Assembly: GCA_019095985.1 (NCBI GenBank)
Contig: CM032666.1
Location: 4,851,216 to 4,915,215, forward strand
Direction of reading: 5' to 3'
DNA length: 64,000 nt
Origin: Streblospio benedicti
Lineage: Eukaryota; Annelida; Polychaeta; Spionida; Spionidae
Positions 51,901 through 62,936 of this stretch are shown here, in pieces. The position numbers were made by a program, and so were the translations under genes. The notes under the pieces are model-generated. The model did no database searches. It worked only from the letters and a program-made list of their open reading frames with translations, and had not been told where the DNA came from. The number at the start of each line of letters is the position of its first letter. The stretch's first letter is position 1.

Positions 51901-54900
51901 ATGAAGGTAATCTCATTACAAAAGGCTTCCCTCGAAATATATACCAAAACGTGGTGTATTTTCAGAAATAATGGATTATGATCATTAGAATGTGATATCA
52001 ATTATAAACAGATTAATCGTACACAAAAATGCCGTATTCAGCATGAATGTGGTATTTTATTTATCATACATTGTGTTTAGACAACAAATAAATCATTGTT
52101 GGCATGTTATATAATGAATGACTGCACAAATATATACTGTTTGTATAACGCATTTTACGTCCAACATTTACAACAGTGCCTCCTTTCTAAAAAACTTCGT
52201 AAACGTGAACATAGAGCATTGTTGCTTTTCCTGGAAATGAATGACAATGTGACTGATACGTAGAGTATCAGATTAGTCTCATATCATCTCCAGGTTACCC
52301 GGCAGGTATCGAGCATGATAACACGAAATTATGAGTCAATGTATGATAAGACAGCTTATGCTGCTGTATGTGCATAATGAGCATATTCGAAGAACCTTTG
52401 ATAGAGTTTATCACCCAAATAAGCTGTTTCATGTTTATTTTCGTATCATTTGTATCCTTAATGATGATACAGAGCAATCATATTTTACAATACAAATCAT
52501 AGAAATGCTTCTTTCTAAAGTGTGTCTCCGACCATTGATTTTGAATGCAGGGCGGGAACTAAGAGTTGTTAGGAGATATTCTAGACAAATAAATTCACAA
52601 TCATATTACTAGGTGATAAAAATTAAAAAGGCAAACCATTTCTGAACACATGTACAATTTATATTATAGGCCCCAGCAACATGGGCCGGTGTGTGACAAA
52701 TTACTACTATTATATAAAGGGTAACCAACAGACACTGATACCATGGGTACCAGGGCATTTTAGGCTTGCTTTATGCTCTAGTGTATAATTTATCCCTCAC
52801 ATTATTGAAATAAGCTGACATAGTCCTATGCAATTACAATTTAAATATTTTCACCAATATTCCAGTTTCAGCATCATATACATGTAGCCATATATAAAGG
52901 GCCCAAATTTGGGGCGTTATGTTCCTTATGAAATATGTGTATAATGGTCAATATTTCTAACTTATAAGTCCAAAGTGAGAATCCTAGTTCTAATGATGTG
53001 ACCTTTAGTACTAAATAATAATCAAAATGCACCCATATATGGATCATTGTAGTCCATAAGATATAAGTACCAACTGAAACTAAAAAAACTCAAACTCAAA
53101 CTTGAAAGCTAAAACCATGTTACCTGTAGAGGTGAATCAAGACAGGAACTAGAAAATAGCCATAATGACCACATCTGAAATAAGCGCAGAAGGGTCACCA
53201 TTTTCAACTGACAAACCAAATTTGAGCATCCTAACTCAAATGATCCGACATGTAGATGGGTAATGGTCAGGAATGGACCCAAATATAGACCGTTTGGTCC
53301 ATGTGAAATAGGCTCCAAGAAGTCACAATTTTCAACTCACAAAACAAATGTGAGCCTCCTCGCTCAAACAATGTGACTTGTAGAGAGGAAACTATAAGAA
53401 ATGGACCAAATAAAGGTCCTGAATGGAACCAAATATGGACGTTGTCCTAGTCAGTGTAAACACTGGAATAAAGATATCAAAAGAACCATCACTATCCCCC
53501 TTATCACCCGTACCTTCTGCTGTGCATTTAGAGTGCGTATCCCTGAGTACGTGGTGCAGGCAGCCTCGCGCGACAGTGCATCGTCGGCCTCCTTCGTGCC
53601 TGGCTCACCCGGCGTGAGCACCACGGGCGGGCAGAAGCCGGGGTCGGCACACAGCGCCGCGCACAGGTTGCGCACGATCTTGGGCGTGGGGCCGGGAGCC
53701 GAACGCGCCACACACAGCCGGACGAGACGCGACAGCGACACTGCGGAGAACTCCTGGCAGGTGAGAAATAGAAATGATGTGGAACCACCTGTACACATTT
53801 TCATTTTAAGGATACCTCATGTCTTTCGTGGACATTTCACTACTATATCACATTTAAATGAACCTCTCCTTGATGGACACCTATTGCACGTGGACAATTC
53901 TACTGGCTGTTCACAATTCTTTCACTATAGAAGAAATATTGAAATAAAAACTTTACCTCTCATTTGTCATTCATCATTTTATCGAATAAATATTCTATGT
54001 TTTACACCATAACTTTTTATTTAATATCCAAGGTTACGGATATAAAAACAAACATTCAATACTGTTTTTATTGTTTGAATCGATGGAAATCAGTACTGCC
54101 AACATGGCGGGTACTATGTTTATTTTTCCACAAACCACGTGTTGTGCGCTCAGTTCTTGGAAGTGTAGACTAGTCTCTAATAAATGACGTCATGGAATGG
54201 AACAGGTTTCGTATAATAAGTCTTTGCAAGCGTACGTAAATCGTTCGGTACTGCTTTCACTAGATCGCGAAATCTAAGAAAATGACTGGTGAAAGTGAAA
54301 AAGGTAAAATTATGTGTATTTTCTGGTGGCTAATTTGTATTGGTATATTAGGGGATGGGGTATAGTTTGATTAGGAATGGCTTTGGTTAACGACTGATGC
54401 TTATATAAAGCACAATTGAATGAAACCTTCTATAGTGAAAGAATTCTGAACGGACAGTACCAAAGATGTCCAATTGAGACAGGTTGCACGGTGTTTGGTA
54501 TCTCTGCCACTCATGACAGGCCAGTCACCTTTTGAGAGTTTTGTTCAATATGGATTATTATTTAGCTTGCAGCAGCTAATTCACATTGAAGGGGGGCAAT
54601 GCCGTGGCTTTCTTCGAGATGCGCCCAACCGTTTGTGCTAGTGACACGCCTTTGTAAAGCCCATAGCTTGTTAGCTTCATAAACATTCATGAGTTTGCTG
54701 TAGATTAGGAATTATCATGTCACTATGTCCAATGCTGTAGTTAGCTGTAGTTAGGTAACTATTACATTAACCTGGTAGACGGGAAGATTTTTCTCTTTGA
54801 GTGAATAACAAACTAAAAGCCAGAACGGGCATAGATCTGTCACCTGCAGCTGTGTGTTGGTCTCGCGCTTGATGGCCTCCATGAGCGGGCGCACGATGGG

Positions 54901-57900
54901 GTTCATCTTCTCGGGCAGCCGGCCCAGCACCGTGAGGGCGCCCGCCAGCGACGCCTGCACCCTGCACAAACACGAGCCACGTTAATACGATGAAAATCAA
55001 ACTAGAGCATTGACAGAACAATGACTTTGGATATTTGCTTTTACCTAATAATGACCCTTAGTGGGAAAAGGTTTAAAAGAAGGAATATGATGCAGACGGT
55101 ATTAATGCCATAATAGAAGTGTGCCTATGATTAAACACGACTGTTTCATATCAAAATAATACCTCATGGTGTGCGTCGTCTGCTCGGAGTTGGTGGATGT
55201 CACGGTGACCTGCAGCGACTTGCGGCGCTCCTCGAAGGTGTTCTGGTGGCGTGCGGGTCTCAGCGAGGGCTTGATAGCGTCAAACACGTCGTGGCACAGG
55301 GAGTGGCACTGCTCCATCGTCAGCACAGACCTATGAAGAGAGTGAAGAGGAGACAGCTGCTGTACTTGCTTCATTATGACAATATGTTGGATCCATAGTC
55401 AATCTTACATAGAGCTAAGAATGACCAGCAAATAGTGGCCAATAGTGATAATCAATATACATATATGTGTATCTAATGAATAACTTGTCATTTTCATATA
55501 TTCATTTGGTGAAAATCTTAGACTTGAGGTCTTGTTCCGAGTATAGGGGAGATAATGGAAGCTAAGATGGAGCAGAGAGCAGCCCTATTTAGTGAAAAAA
55601 TTAGTTTGACTTGTTGAATTTAAGGTTGCAGATTGAATCATGTTTGTTTTTTTCTTCAAATTTTCATGTGTCTGCAAAAGTTGTTCATTGAATGTTTTGG
55701 GTGTGTGACAATGTGAAATTGTCAACCTTACAAGACTGCAAATCATACAATGCGGTCATACAGTACAAGCTACAATTGAAAGACCTAAACAAAGACCAAC
55801 TCTATTAACAGCAGGCCTATTTTCAGAAGTCCCAAACCTCCATGAAAAGACCATTGTAAACCTAAATAAAGAGTCATCTCCACATTGAGACCACTAGAGA
55901 TGCCCATTATTGGGTCCAAAGAAGGATACAGTGTATTTTATCAATGCAAATATTGTCAACATACCCCGGTTTGAATTGTGCATCCATGTCAACCTTGAGC
56001 TCCTTGAGGCCTGAGATGAAGAACTTGCACTCTGTCTGCATACGTGTGAAGGCTATGGCAATCTCATCATAGTAGATTGCCTCACTGAGGCATTGCTGTA
56101 GTCGGTCCACCAGGGCGGGAGGCAGAGACGTTGACGTCTGTGGGAGGTCAAAAAGGTCAACATGAATTATGTACGCATGAAAGCTTACAGATAATCAGAC
56201 ATGCCAAAAACTCCATGAAAATGAACATTAGAATACACTTTACTAATTTGCAAATAATGACACAAAAAAAATATCTCACCTGTAGAAGCTGTGCCCATTC
56301 AGTGACTACATGTGCCGTGCAGAATCTCTGGGTCGCCGAGCGTGAGTTCAAGTGAAACACCAACAAGTTGGCCACAGCCACTGCTGGGGACTCGGTAGCC
56401 ACGGGTAACGTGTTGCCATTAGTAACAACTGGTGCACCATTGGGAGGAGGGGAACATAACTTGTGACACAGCAGCCCGATACACCTGCAGAAATCGTGTT
56501 TTGTTTGGAATATACAGCAAAAATCAATTGAATGAGGCATGGAAATAACTCAACTTTCATAGTGGTGCTTATTAGAATAGGATTTGCCAATTTAGAGTAT
56601 TCATTGTTATATTTTGCATTTAGGATACAATGATACATTTATGACGTTGGACGGCTGATGGTGTCCACTTAACTTTGGCGGTTATGACATACTTTCAGAG
56701 TATGAAATTCCTATGCTGAGCATATTTGCTGCCAATAGCATAAGTTTTCATTTCTACGACAAAACTTGATCAACGTCAACAAGTAGTCGTCGGGAACGCC
56801 AAAAATCTCCCCCTTCTAGATAGGTCAATCAATTTTAAAATTAGTAATTCAAATACATACATGTATAAAGAATATAATAGAAAGGTTACACATCTATTAA
56901 ATCAGAATGAAAATAAAAACATCCTAACTTCATCAAAAGTCGGCTTAAGTACACCAAAATCTGATCAGCTCTGGAGTGTAGTACAATGTCAAGTTTGGTG
57001 ATGATAGGTCATAAACTGTTCCCAGGAGACAGACATACATACATACATACATACAGACGCGGACAGAAGCAAAGCTAGAAATCTCCCTCCAGGGAGATTT
57101 AACAAGGTAACACCGTTGGCAAATTTTGAGCAAAAAGCAGGAGTCCAAACTCTAAATCACAGGTAAACATTATCATTTTAGGTAACATTTGCTCATACAA
57201 CTTGAGCGTCCACTCACTTGGCAGCCATGAGTCGCGCCTGGATAACGCTGGCCTCCTGCTCATGCAGAGTGGCTGCTGTGGTCATCAAGCCGCCTCCGCC
57301 GATGAACTGCCGCGTGTCCTGTTGCTGCTGCTGCCCAGCTGCTGCCTCCTGCTGCTGCTGTTGCTGCTGCAGCAGCTGTCGGCGGCTGCCGGGAGACAGC
57401 AGGGCCGGGTCACGAGGCGCGGAGTACTTCACCTCTAGCAACAGGCTGCAGAAAGTGGTTGATGTGGTTATCTTATGGCTATGCACTTATAATATACATG
57501 TAGAAACAGAAAGAGACTACGCAGAATGAGCCCTTTTGGCAAACAATATTTTCAAAGTTGTTACGTTCTAGATCAATTTTTAAAGTTCTCAACTACAAAG
57601 GTGCGTAATGTTGAATGCTATGCAGAGAAAATGCTTTTATGCAATCATAAAAAGATACTTGCTTGTTATGTAACTCCCTTGATAAAACAAGTGTTCAAGT
57701 GTATACCATGTACAGTACTGATGACGAATTATGGACATGAAATTTACCAGAATATTTCGAATTCTCAACGAATGACCGAATCGAGGCGAATGAATTTATA
57801 AAAGGCGAATGGTAAATTCTCATTTTACTCACCTTACTAGACATTGGCGATAATACGGGTAATTCACAAATTACACGAATGAAAAGAAGTCTGAATGTCT

Positions 57901-60112
57901 GAAAATTCGCATAATTCGTGAAATGTCCGTACATTCTGATAACAATTGGAATCTGCATGCTGTCATGACCTTATATTACGCAAATTCTGAGAAAAAGAAA
58001 GAATTAATCGAATTTTGGGAATGACACACAAAGTCTGTAAATTCGCGAATTTATTCGTGTTCTTCGCAAAATTTGTTTAGGCCTTGAGCTGGCATCACGC
58101 AACTTTTCTGCACTATAACATGTATAGCAAAATAAAAATAAAAATAAAATGAATTTGTGTTACGTTCTATTTTGAATTTTACAAATCATCCGAATCAAAG
58201 AGTCAATCATTCATTGGGAAATTCTTTGAAACTAATAATACGAAGAGAATTTTGCGAATTTTGAGAAGTGGAACTGAAGAAGGCGAATTTCAAAGGTAGG
58301 CTACATATTTTTCCGAATTTGTCACTGGATCCAAGGTGTGCTTAAAGAATTTACCGTAGCAAAATGAAAACACCGAAGACAGGCGAATAGAATTTTGGGA
58401 AGGAGAATTTACAGAATAATACATGTCTATAATTTGTAATCAGTACTGTATAATATAACTGCAAAAAATGAAATGAGACAATAATATTCCAAGCAAGAGT
58501 GCAATATGGAACCTGTCTTCCTTGAACACCTTCAGAGGAAATATAGTGTCCTTAAAGGGAAGGTGTCCACGTAGACAGGTGCTGCTGTACTGCCATCATC
58601 TGTCTAGGGGAACTTTTCAAATGTACATATTTCCATGTGACAAACTTACAATATCTCCCAGTAGATTAATTTGTCTCTTTAATTGGGAAGAATTTTGAGG
58701 AGTATACGTCACTATGTACAAAAATTGCAAGCAAAGTCAAGAACTGTTTTTTCTTCTTATTTCAATGAATAAACTGATATTCTGATTAACAGATGCCAGT
58801 TAAAAGACAACACTTGAACGAGGGTTAATTTTAATCACTCGTAAAAAAATAAAATAAGCCCCAAATTGATGAAGATGTACTGCAGACTCACTTCGTGTCG
58901 AAGGGTATGTTTGTGGGCTGCATCATGAGACAGAGCCAGGCGCCGAGGTGTGGGGACGTGGCCAGCACCAGCTGATCACTGGTGCATGCGCCCAGCAGAG
59001 AGGACCACACCTAAACACAGCGTGGTTCATGTAATATTGTGCTGTGCAGTTGATGCGAGTTGAACACACTACGGGGGTACGACGGGGCTATACGTTACTT
59101 AGCGACTATAGCGAAACATAAAGTGTATTATCTTATTGCTATAGAATCTGTATAATATTGTGCTGTGTGTTTCAATATGGGGGTAGGGGCGAGGGGGAGG
59201 TTACAGCTGAGTGAAAGTCGGCATTGAATGGGAGCTAGGGGGTGGGAAAGTTCAACAGTTCATTCACTGTTGCAAACGCGCAGCAGGAATGGCCACACTT
59301 AGGCACTGTGCATATAGTCATGATAATATTAGGTATTGATAAACGAATGTGACAATTTTGAAATATTACCACAATGAAAAATGGACAACATTTGCAAATA
59401 AGCTCTCTGAATATTAAAAAAAAAAAGACAAAAAAGTGACATAGTAATACATTTAATGGGCAGCAGAACTAATGGTCATGTTGAAAAGATAAATCTTTGT
59501 CCATTTTTGAGCTTACAAAGTATTACAAACTATTACCCAATGAGTGATAACAGCAATAAAAATCTTGCAAGAAAAAATCTTTGACAACTACAGCTCCCAA
59601 GAGTTAGATAATTGTTAAATCTTCTCAACAAACACTTTCAAACAAGCAACAAAAGACTCGACATATTGACTACCTTATAGAGCAGCTCGCGTATCTCCGA
59701 CCGTGGTTCCACCAGTGTCCGCTGGTACACAAGCCTCAGAGCATCTGTCAGCAAGGGTGCCAGCCAGGGCACCTGCTGTAAAGTTGTGAACATTACCCGT
59801 AGATATATTGATACTATATGGTCTGAAATTAGACTTTCTTTACATTACAGTACCTCTAATTAATATCACCTCTATAATAAGATCAATTATCATAATTGGA
59901 AACCATCATAAAGAGACCACCATACTGAGACTGCCTATCAATTGCGACTATTTACTTTAAACCCGGTGTCTTGCGTGGTCTTAATTAACATAGATTTTAA
60001 TGTTTATATTTCATGTATATTGTATATTTTTATGCATCCTTTTGTAAAGCACTTCTTTTTTATCTGTATAATCAATAGACATATTCAATTTTTAAACAAT
60101 AGGGAAAAAGTA

Positions 60113-60165
<53 letters not shown>

Positions 60166-60288
60166 CCGTGGTTTGAGTGCAGCAGTGTGAGTAGGGTGGA
60201 CAGCGCTGCCTGCCGCACTGCCGCCACCGTGTGACGCAGGAACGGCCAGAGGCGCGGCACCAGTTCGCTGAGGGGGCCACCCACACCA
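36954..60288 (-). CDS. BTAF1: BTAF1, central HEAT repeats and SNF2 ATPase
   Basis: Continuation of the same protein, on the opposite strand. Exons: 60288-60114, 59775-59674, 59010-58892, 57445-57218, 56484-56280, 56137-55965, 55330-55163, 54961-54844, 53753-53514, 51467-51366, 51034-50887, 50693-50572, 50237-50033, 45189-45041, 44658-44506, 44161-44024, 42949-42798, 42375-42298, 42015-41952, 41686-41479, 41131-41001, 40751-40635, 40105-39957, 39074-38913, 38628-38551, 37459-37330, 37045-36954. All GT-AG, phases agree, 1302 codons. It starts [20 protein letters not shown], matching the block that follows [10 protein letters not shown] in human BTAF1, so nothing is lost between halves. HEAT blocks include [60 protein letters not shown] and [13 protein letters not shown]. 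Splice site 59775 has a NAGNAG acceptor. The final exon ends KIMG in phase 2; about 100 C-terminal residues of the human protein have no counterpart down to 32549. Confidence 0.97.
37889..38408. mobile_element. CACTGTG-ended MITE with TAATT duplication
   Basis: Inverted ends CACTGTGCGAAAGTGAC and GTCACTTTCGCACTGTG. Flanks are TAATT on both sides (37884-37888, 38409-38413). The word GTGACTACCGTAACTC recurs three to four times as a subterminal repeat. In the BTAF1 intron between exons 38551 and 37459. Confidence 0.75.
39185..39440 (-). repeat. Dispersed repeat of unknown class
   Basis: Plus-strand text such as AAGTTTATTCCATAATTTAGG and GTGCAAGTCCAGTGAGGCAT resembles a tail segment repeatedly seen in retroposon-rich invertebrate and fish genomes, but I cannot name the family. 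It lies just upstream, on the minus strand, of exon 39074-38913. Confidence 0.3.
43013..43730. mobile_element. MITE with TTAAAGGTTATGCTCAG ends, copy 2, interrupted
   Basis: Same family as 4771-5239, ending AGCTGAGCATTATCTTTAA. It is longer because a 233 bp element (43385-43617) has inserted into it. In a BTAF1 intron. Confidence 0.6.
43385..43617. mobile_element. Small CAGGGTCAGG-ended element nested in a MITE
   Basis: Near-perfect 16 bp inverted ends (CAGGGTCAGGATTAGC and its complement). It is flanked by CAAAT on both sides (43380-43384, 43618-43622), absent as a duplicate in the empty copy near 5127. Inside are repeated GACGAGTA / TACTCGTC words in both orientations. Probably a hAT-like non-autonomous element. 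Confidence 0.65.
43751..43776. repeat. AATAG microsatellite
   Basis: Five tandem AATAG units followed by a short T/A-rich tail. Confidence 0.85.
45574..46330. mobile_element. Tc1/mariner-like MITE, copy 2, right end lost
   Basis: Starts TACAGTACTGATTGGGAAT and matches copy 3 up to GAAGAATTTACCG. It then breaks into an unrelated stretch rich in ACCGACCCCCC (about 46335-46560), so the right terminus is missing. Confidence 0.6.
48196..48598. mobile_element. Insertion of about 400 bp, AGTAG duplication
   Basis: In the left contig the sequence reads through ACAGTAGGATTGCAGCAG, whereas here AGTAG occurs on both sides of a 400 bp insert that begins TTGTTGGTTTGAAGTAGAAC and has a second copy at 47383. 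A target duplication of about 5 bp is implied. Confidence 0.6.
48924..49692. mobile_element. CAGGGTATG...CACACTG element, TCTCAG duplication
   Basis: The empty site is visible at about 46838 (CATTCTCTCAGTTGACTTCT). Here TCTCAG flanks both sides (48918-48923 and 49693-49698), a 6 bp duplication. The termini are weakly inverted and followed by many ACTCGCC / GGCGAGT words. The interior lacks a transposase. Confidence 0.8.
50290..50463. repeat. Near-perfect 174 bp foldback with TTAA ends
   Basis: Arms TTAAAACAGAACAAATTATG and its complement meet at TGATCA. Mismatches are few. TTAA at each end would fit a piggyBac-type target. It sits between BTAF1 exons 50693-50572 and 50237-50033, only 53 bases from the latter's acceptor. 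Confidence 0.85.
52895..53450. repeat. Diverged tandem repeat, unit about 130 bp
   Basis: About four degenerate units share CACAATTTTCAACTCACAAA-type, AATGTGAG/TTTGAGCATCCT, and ATGGACCAAAT words at regular spacing. They run up to about 65 bases before the exon end at 53514 (downstream intron on the minus strand). Confidence 0.55.
54281..54302 (+). other. Possible short first coding exon on the plus strand
   Basis: ATGACTGGTGAAAGTGAAAA followed by AG and a GTAAAA donor-like sequence could code for MTGESEK. A CRE-like TGACGTCA lies about 100 bases upstream (near 54184). No downstream exon was found, so this may be chance. Confidence 0.15.
57031..57056. repeat. CATA microsatellite
   Basis: Short perfect run of tandem CATA units. 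Confidence 0.8.
57218..57445 (-). other. BTAF1: BTAF1 exon with interrupted glutamine-rich insert
   Basis: The exon opens [12 protein letters not shown] and closes IQARLMAAK, both conserved in BTAF1. Between them are a run of seven Gln, an alanine-rich link and five more Gln, coded by mixed CAG and CAA. Human BTAF1 has a different, Gln-poor linker here (around KVRQGQSQNKEVLQEY). This second Q-rich stretch is therefore in a natural disordered loop, but has expanded in this lineage. Confidence 0.85.
57711..58450. mobile_element. Tc1/mariner-like MITE, copy 3, complete
   Basis: TA target bases flank CAGTACTGATGACGAATTAT on the left and AATTTGTAATCAGTACTG on the right, inverted relatives. About 740 bp, no transposase. 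In the BTAF1 intron 57446-58891. Confidence 0.7.
60114..60164 (-). repeat. BTAF1: (CAG)17 polyglutamine tract at exon end
   Basis: Seventeen uninterrupted CAG codons close the exon 60288-60114, directly after [10 protein letters not shown]. The last CAG forms the splice donor (CAG followed by GTAC). The tract lies where human BTAF1 has a short polar loop (about TQDQNSSS) between HEAT helices, so it is probably tolerated structurally. Pure CAG runs of this length are typically polymorphic. Confidence 0.93.
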
Positions 60289-60619
60289 CTGCAAGGGCAC
60301 ATGGCATTTATTGTCAATTTTTCCGCATCATCGACCCATTTCAAGCACATGTCAAATTTTATATTAATCTGTATTCTGTTACCAAGCCTCTTTACTCAAT
60401 AATTCTTTGAACATGTAGCGTATTCCACACAACAATGGAAATGTAGCATTTAGCTTGAAGAAATGCACATGAAACGCCAAGTTTGGCTGCATTCTAAATC
60501 TATTCTAGCAATCACTCGGTAATTAAATTAGTTCTGGAATCATCATGGTTAATGAGTGAAATTAGTCTATCTTCAAGACGAACAATGAAGTGTCTATTTA
60601 GAATTATGCTAATTGTACA

Positions 60620-62936
60620 TTAACCCTTTGACGGTCGGAAAGGCATTTATGCCTTAATGCATGCCTTAAAATAAGCCTAAAACATATATTCTTAAAACCC
60701 TCGTAACTACCAAAGGGTTTGTCACATGCATCATACAAGGCCACGTGGTGACTCAAAATCGGCTACTCCAGTCATTAGTCTTTACAATATTTCGATATAA
60801 CCACTTTTTATAGCAAATAATACAATAATTTTAAAGAAGACATAGTTATAGACGAAACACCCATTTTCTGAACCCTACTTTGCCCTCGAAATATAATGAT
60901 ATTTAGTTGGAAACTCCCATCGGTGTTGGTATCAAACGATCGGGAGTCAATTTTCTTTTCTGTTTATAAACATCTCATTAGCATGCGGTTAACCCTGACC
61001 CCACAAAACATAATTTATTCCTTCATTACAAGCCCGTAGGAAGCAAAATGTGATTGGTCATGCCATTCGGAAATCACATAAAAAATGACAGTTGTTATCT
61101 CATAATATAAAACTGCCTGGAATAATTTCAAACCTATATTGTATGGGGGTTTTGTTGTTTCTTTTTCTTAAAAAAATAACAATAGCATATAATCTGAAGG
61201 AAAGGAATGAACTTCCACTTCCTCTTTATATTAGACCCGCCAATGCAGCTGGTGTAATTTGTGGGTTGTATGGAAGCTCTTAAAATTATTTATGTGATGA
61301 AAATTGATAAAACGTGAAGAACTTTATTTCAAACACTTTAACAAGTAGCTAAAGAAGAAATACATCAATTATGTTGAATTTTGCTATTCTCATAATATAA
61401 TTGAACTTATACGTCCTGTGAGAGAAGGCACCGAAAACATTCACCATCAATTGCTTTCGCCACATTGGATGGTTATTACCAGTAGTAATTAGTAAGTTTC
61501 ATCGTGGAAGTTGACGCGGGGGATGTTGACCTTGATCAGCATATTTTTGCTCGCTATACTTGGTTTAGAGAACAAAAATGTGTTTGAAACAGCTAACATA
61601 TTAACATTTATGCATTCATGCTCAAAGAATATGAAATGGAATCAAAGTTCAACGTTTTGTATTTGGGCTCAACTTTTGAGAGCCCTTTAGCCAAATTGGC
61701 TTCATATCAGTGGAATTTGCGTTAGGGGAAGCAGTCACACATAGATCTACCTATGTATTCCACTCTGATAAAAGTACAATTTTTTTCTGAATATCCTATG
61801 GAAGAAAATCGGAGGATACCATGTTAAAAGCTATAGTGTGCCACTGCAACACGTGGCCGGGGAAAGCTAGTTTGTTTATAAAATGTTGTCAGATTGAACT
61901 ATGACATGTATTGATTATCATTGGTTGTGAAACCACTCATTGCTATTGATTGAATTATTAGCCTATATCCTTTTTTTGTAAATTATTAGTATTAGGCTAA
62001 AATTCACATATTTTTTTCATATAAATTATTGATAATGTCATGATTGAATTATCAATATATTGTTGTTTTTTTTAAATTATTGGTCATGCCATGGCCTTAT
62101 GGCCTTAGCCCTTCCTACGGGCCTGCATTATATTCCGTGTGTCTACGGTGATTTCTGAGGCTGTAGCCTCTGCCAACAGCGTTCAACAACCATAGTAGCA
62201 TTACAAAACACGCATGATGGGGCACCAGCTACTGTTTTGACCAATCAGAAGCGTTTACGATGACAAAATGACAGCCATTTCAGGCGATAAGCGGTAAGGA
62301 ACATGGACTGCAAATATTTCTCTATAAAATGTTAGATTTCAATGATAATGATGAAATGGAAGCATTTATAAAGTCCACCAGTGTTTGGTACATAAGATAT
62401 AGAATACACCGGGGAAGTTTCTGGAATGTGCGATTAGTCTACATGTCGCAATAGCGGGAGATTTGGCAGCAAATGCATGATCACTCGACAATGGACACAC
62501 CGGCAAAGCATCAGGACTGTAATCTCTCAATTTGTGAATGAAACGTATGTCCGATATTAATATTAGCAATTTCACAGCATGTAGAATGCAATTCTGCATA
62601 GAATGGTAGGTTATATGTCACAAAAGACCTTGCTTTCATACATTAACATCGGATGTCCTCAGCCTGTCAAACGTCAATGTTTTGAATCGATAGATGAAAC
62701 TTAGGATGGCTTCGATGGTCATTTCTTTAAAAATGTAAAATATTATGAGCTTTAAGTGTGAAAATAAGAATCTGCATCGTATTTCATGTCTCCTGTGCAA
62801 GTATGGTAATATTTGGACATTTCAGTAAACCGATAGAATTTGCAGAATGTACGACAATAAAATCTTAAAATCAATGACATTGTGTGATGTGAATGTACGT
62901 CATATGTTCAAAATACGGCGACCGTCAAAGAGTTAA
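60620..62936. mobile_element. piggyBac-like element, 2.3 kb, non-coding
   Basis: TTAA at 60620-60623 and 62933-62936. Inverted ends are CCCTTTGACGGTCG and CGACCGTCAAAGAG. TTAA plus CCCTTTG is typical of piggyBac termini. Only short unrelated reading frames are inside. It lies upstream of BTAF1 exon 60288 on the minus strand, i.e. in the intron that would bridge to the other contig. Confidence 0.7.

Noticed and set aside
53401-54012. 203-codon plus-strand reading frame
   Set aside because: It overlaps the GC-rich BTAF1 exon 53753-53514 on the other strand; its composition is the mirror of that exon and the rest is intron.
59942-60190. Poly-alanine protein on the plus strand
   Set aside because: The alanines are the antisense reading of the CAG repeat in a BTAF1 exon.
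13673-60288. Two independent BTAF1 paralogues
   Set aside because: The halves do not overlap in protein coverage and join in perfect phase, so one gene explains both.
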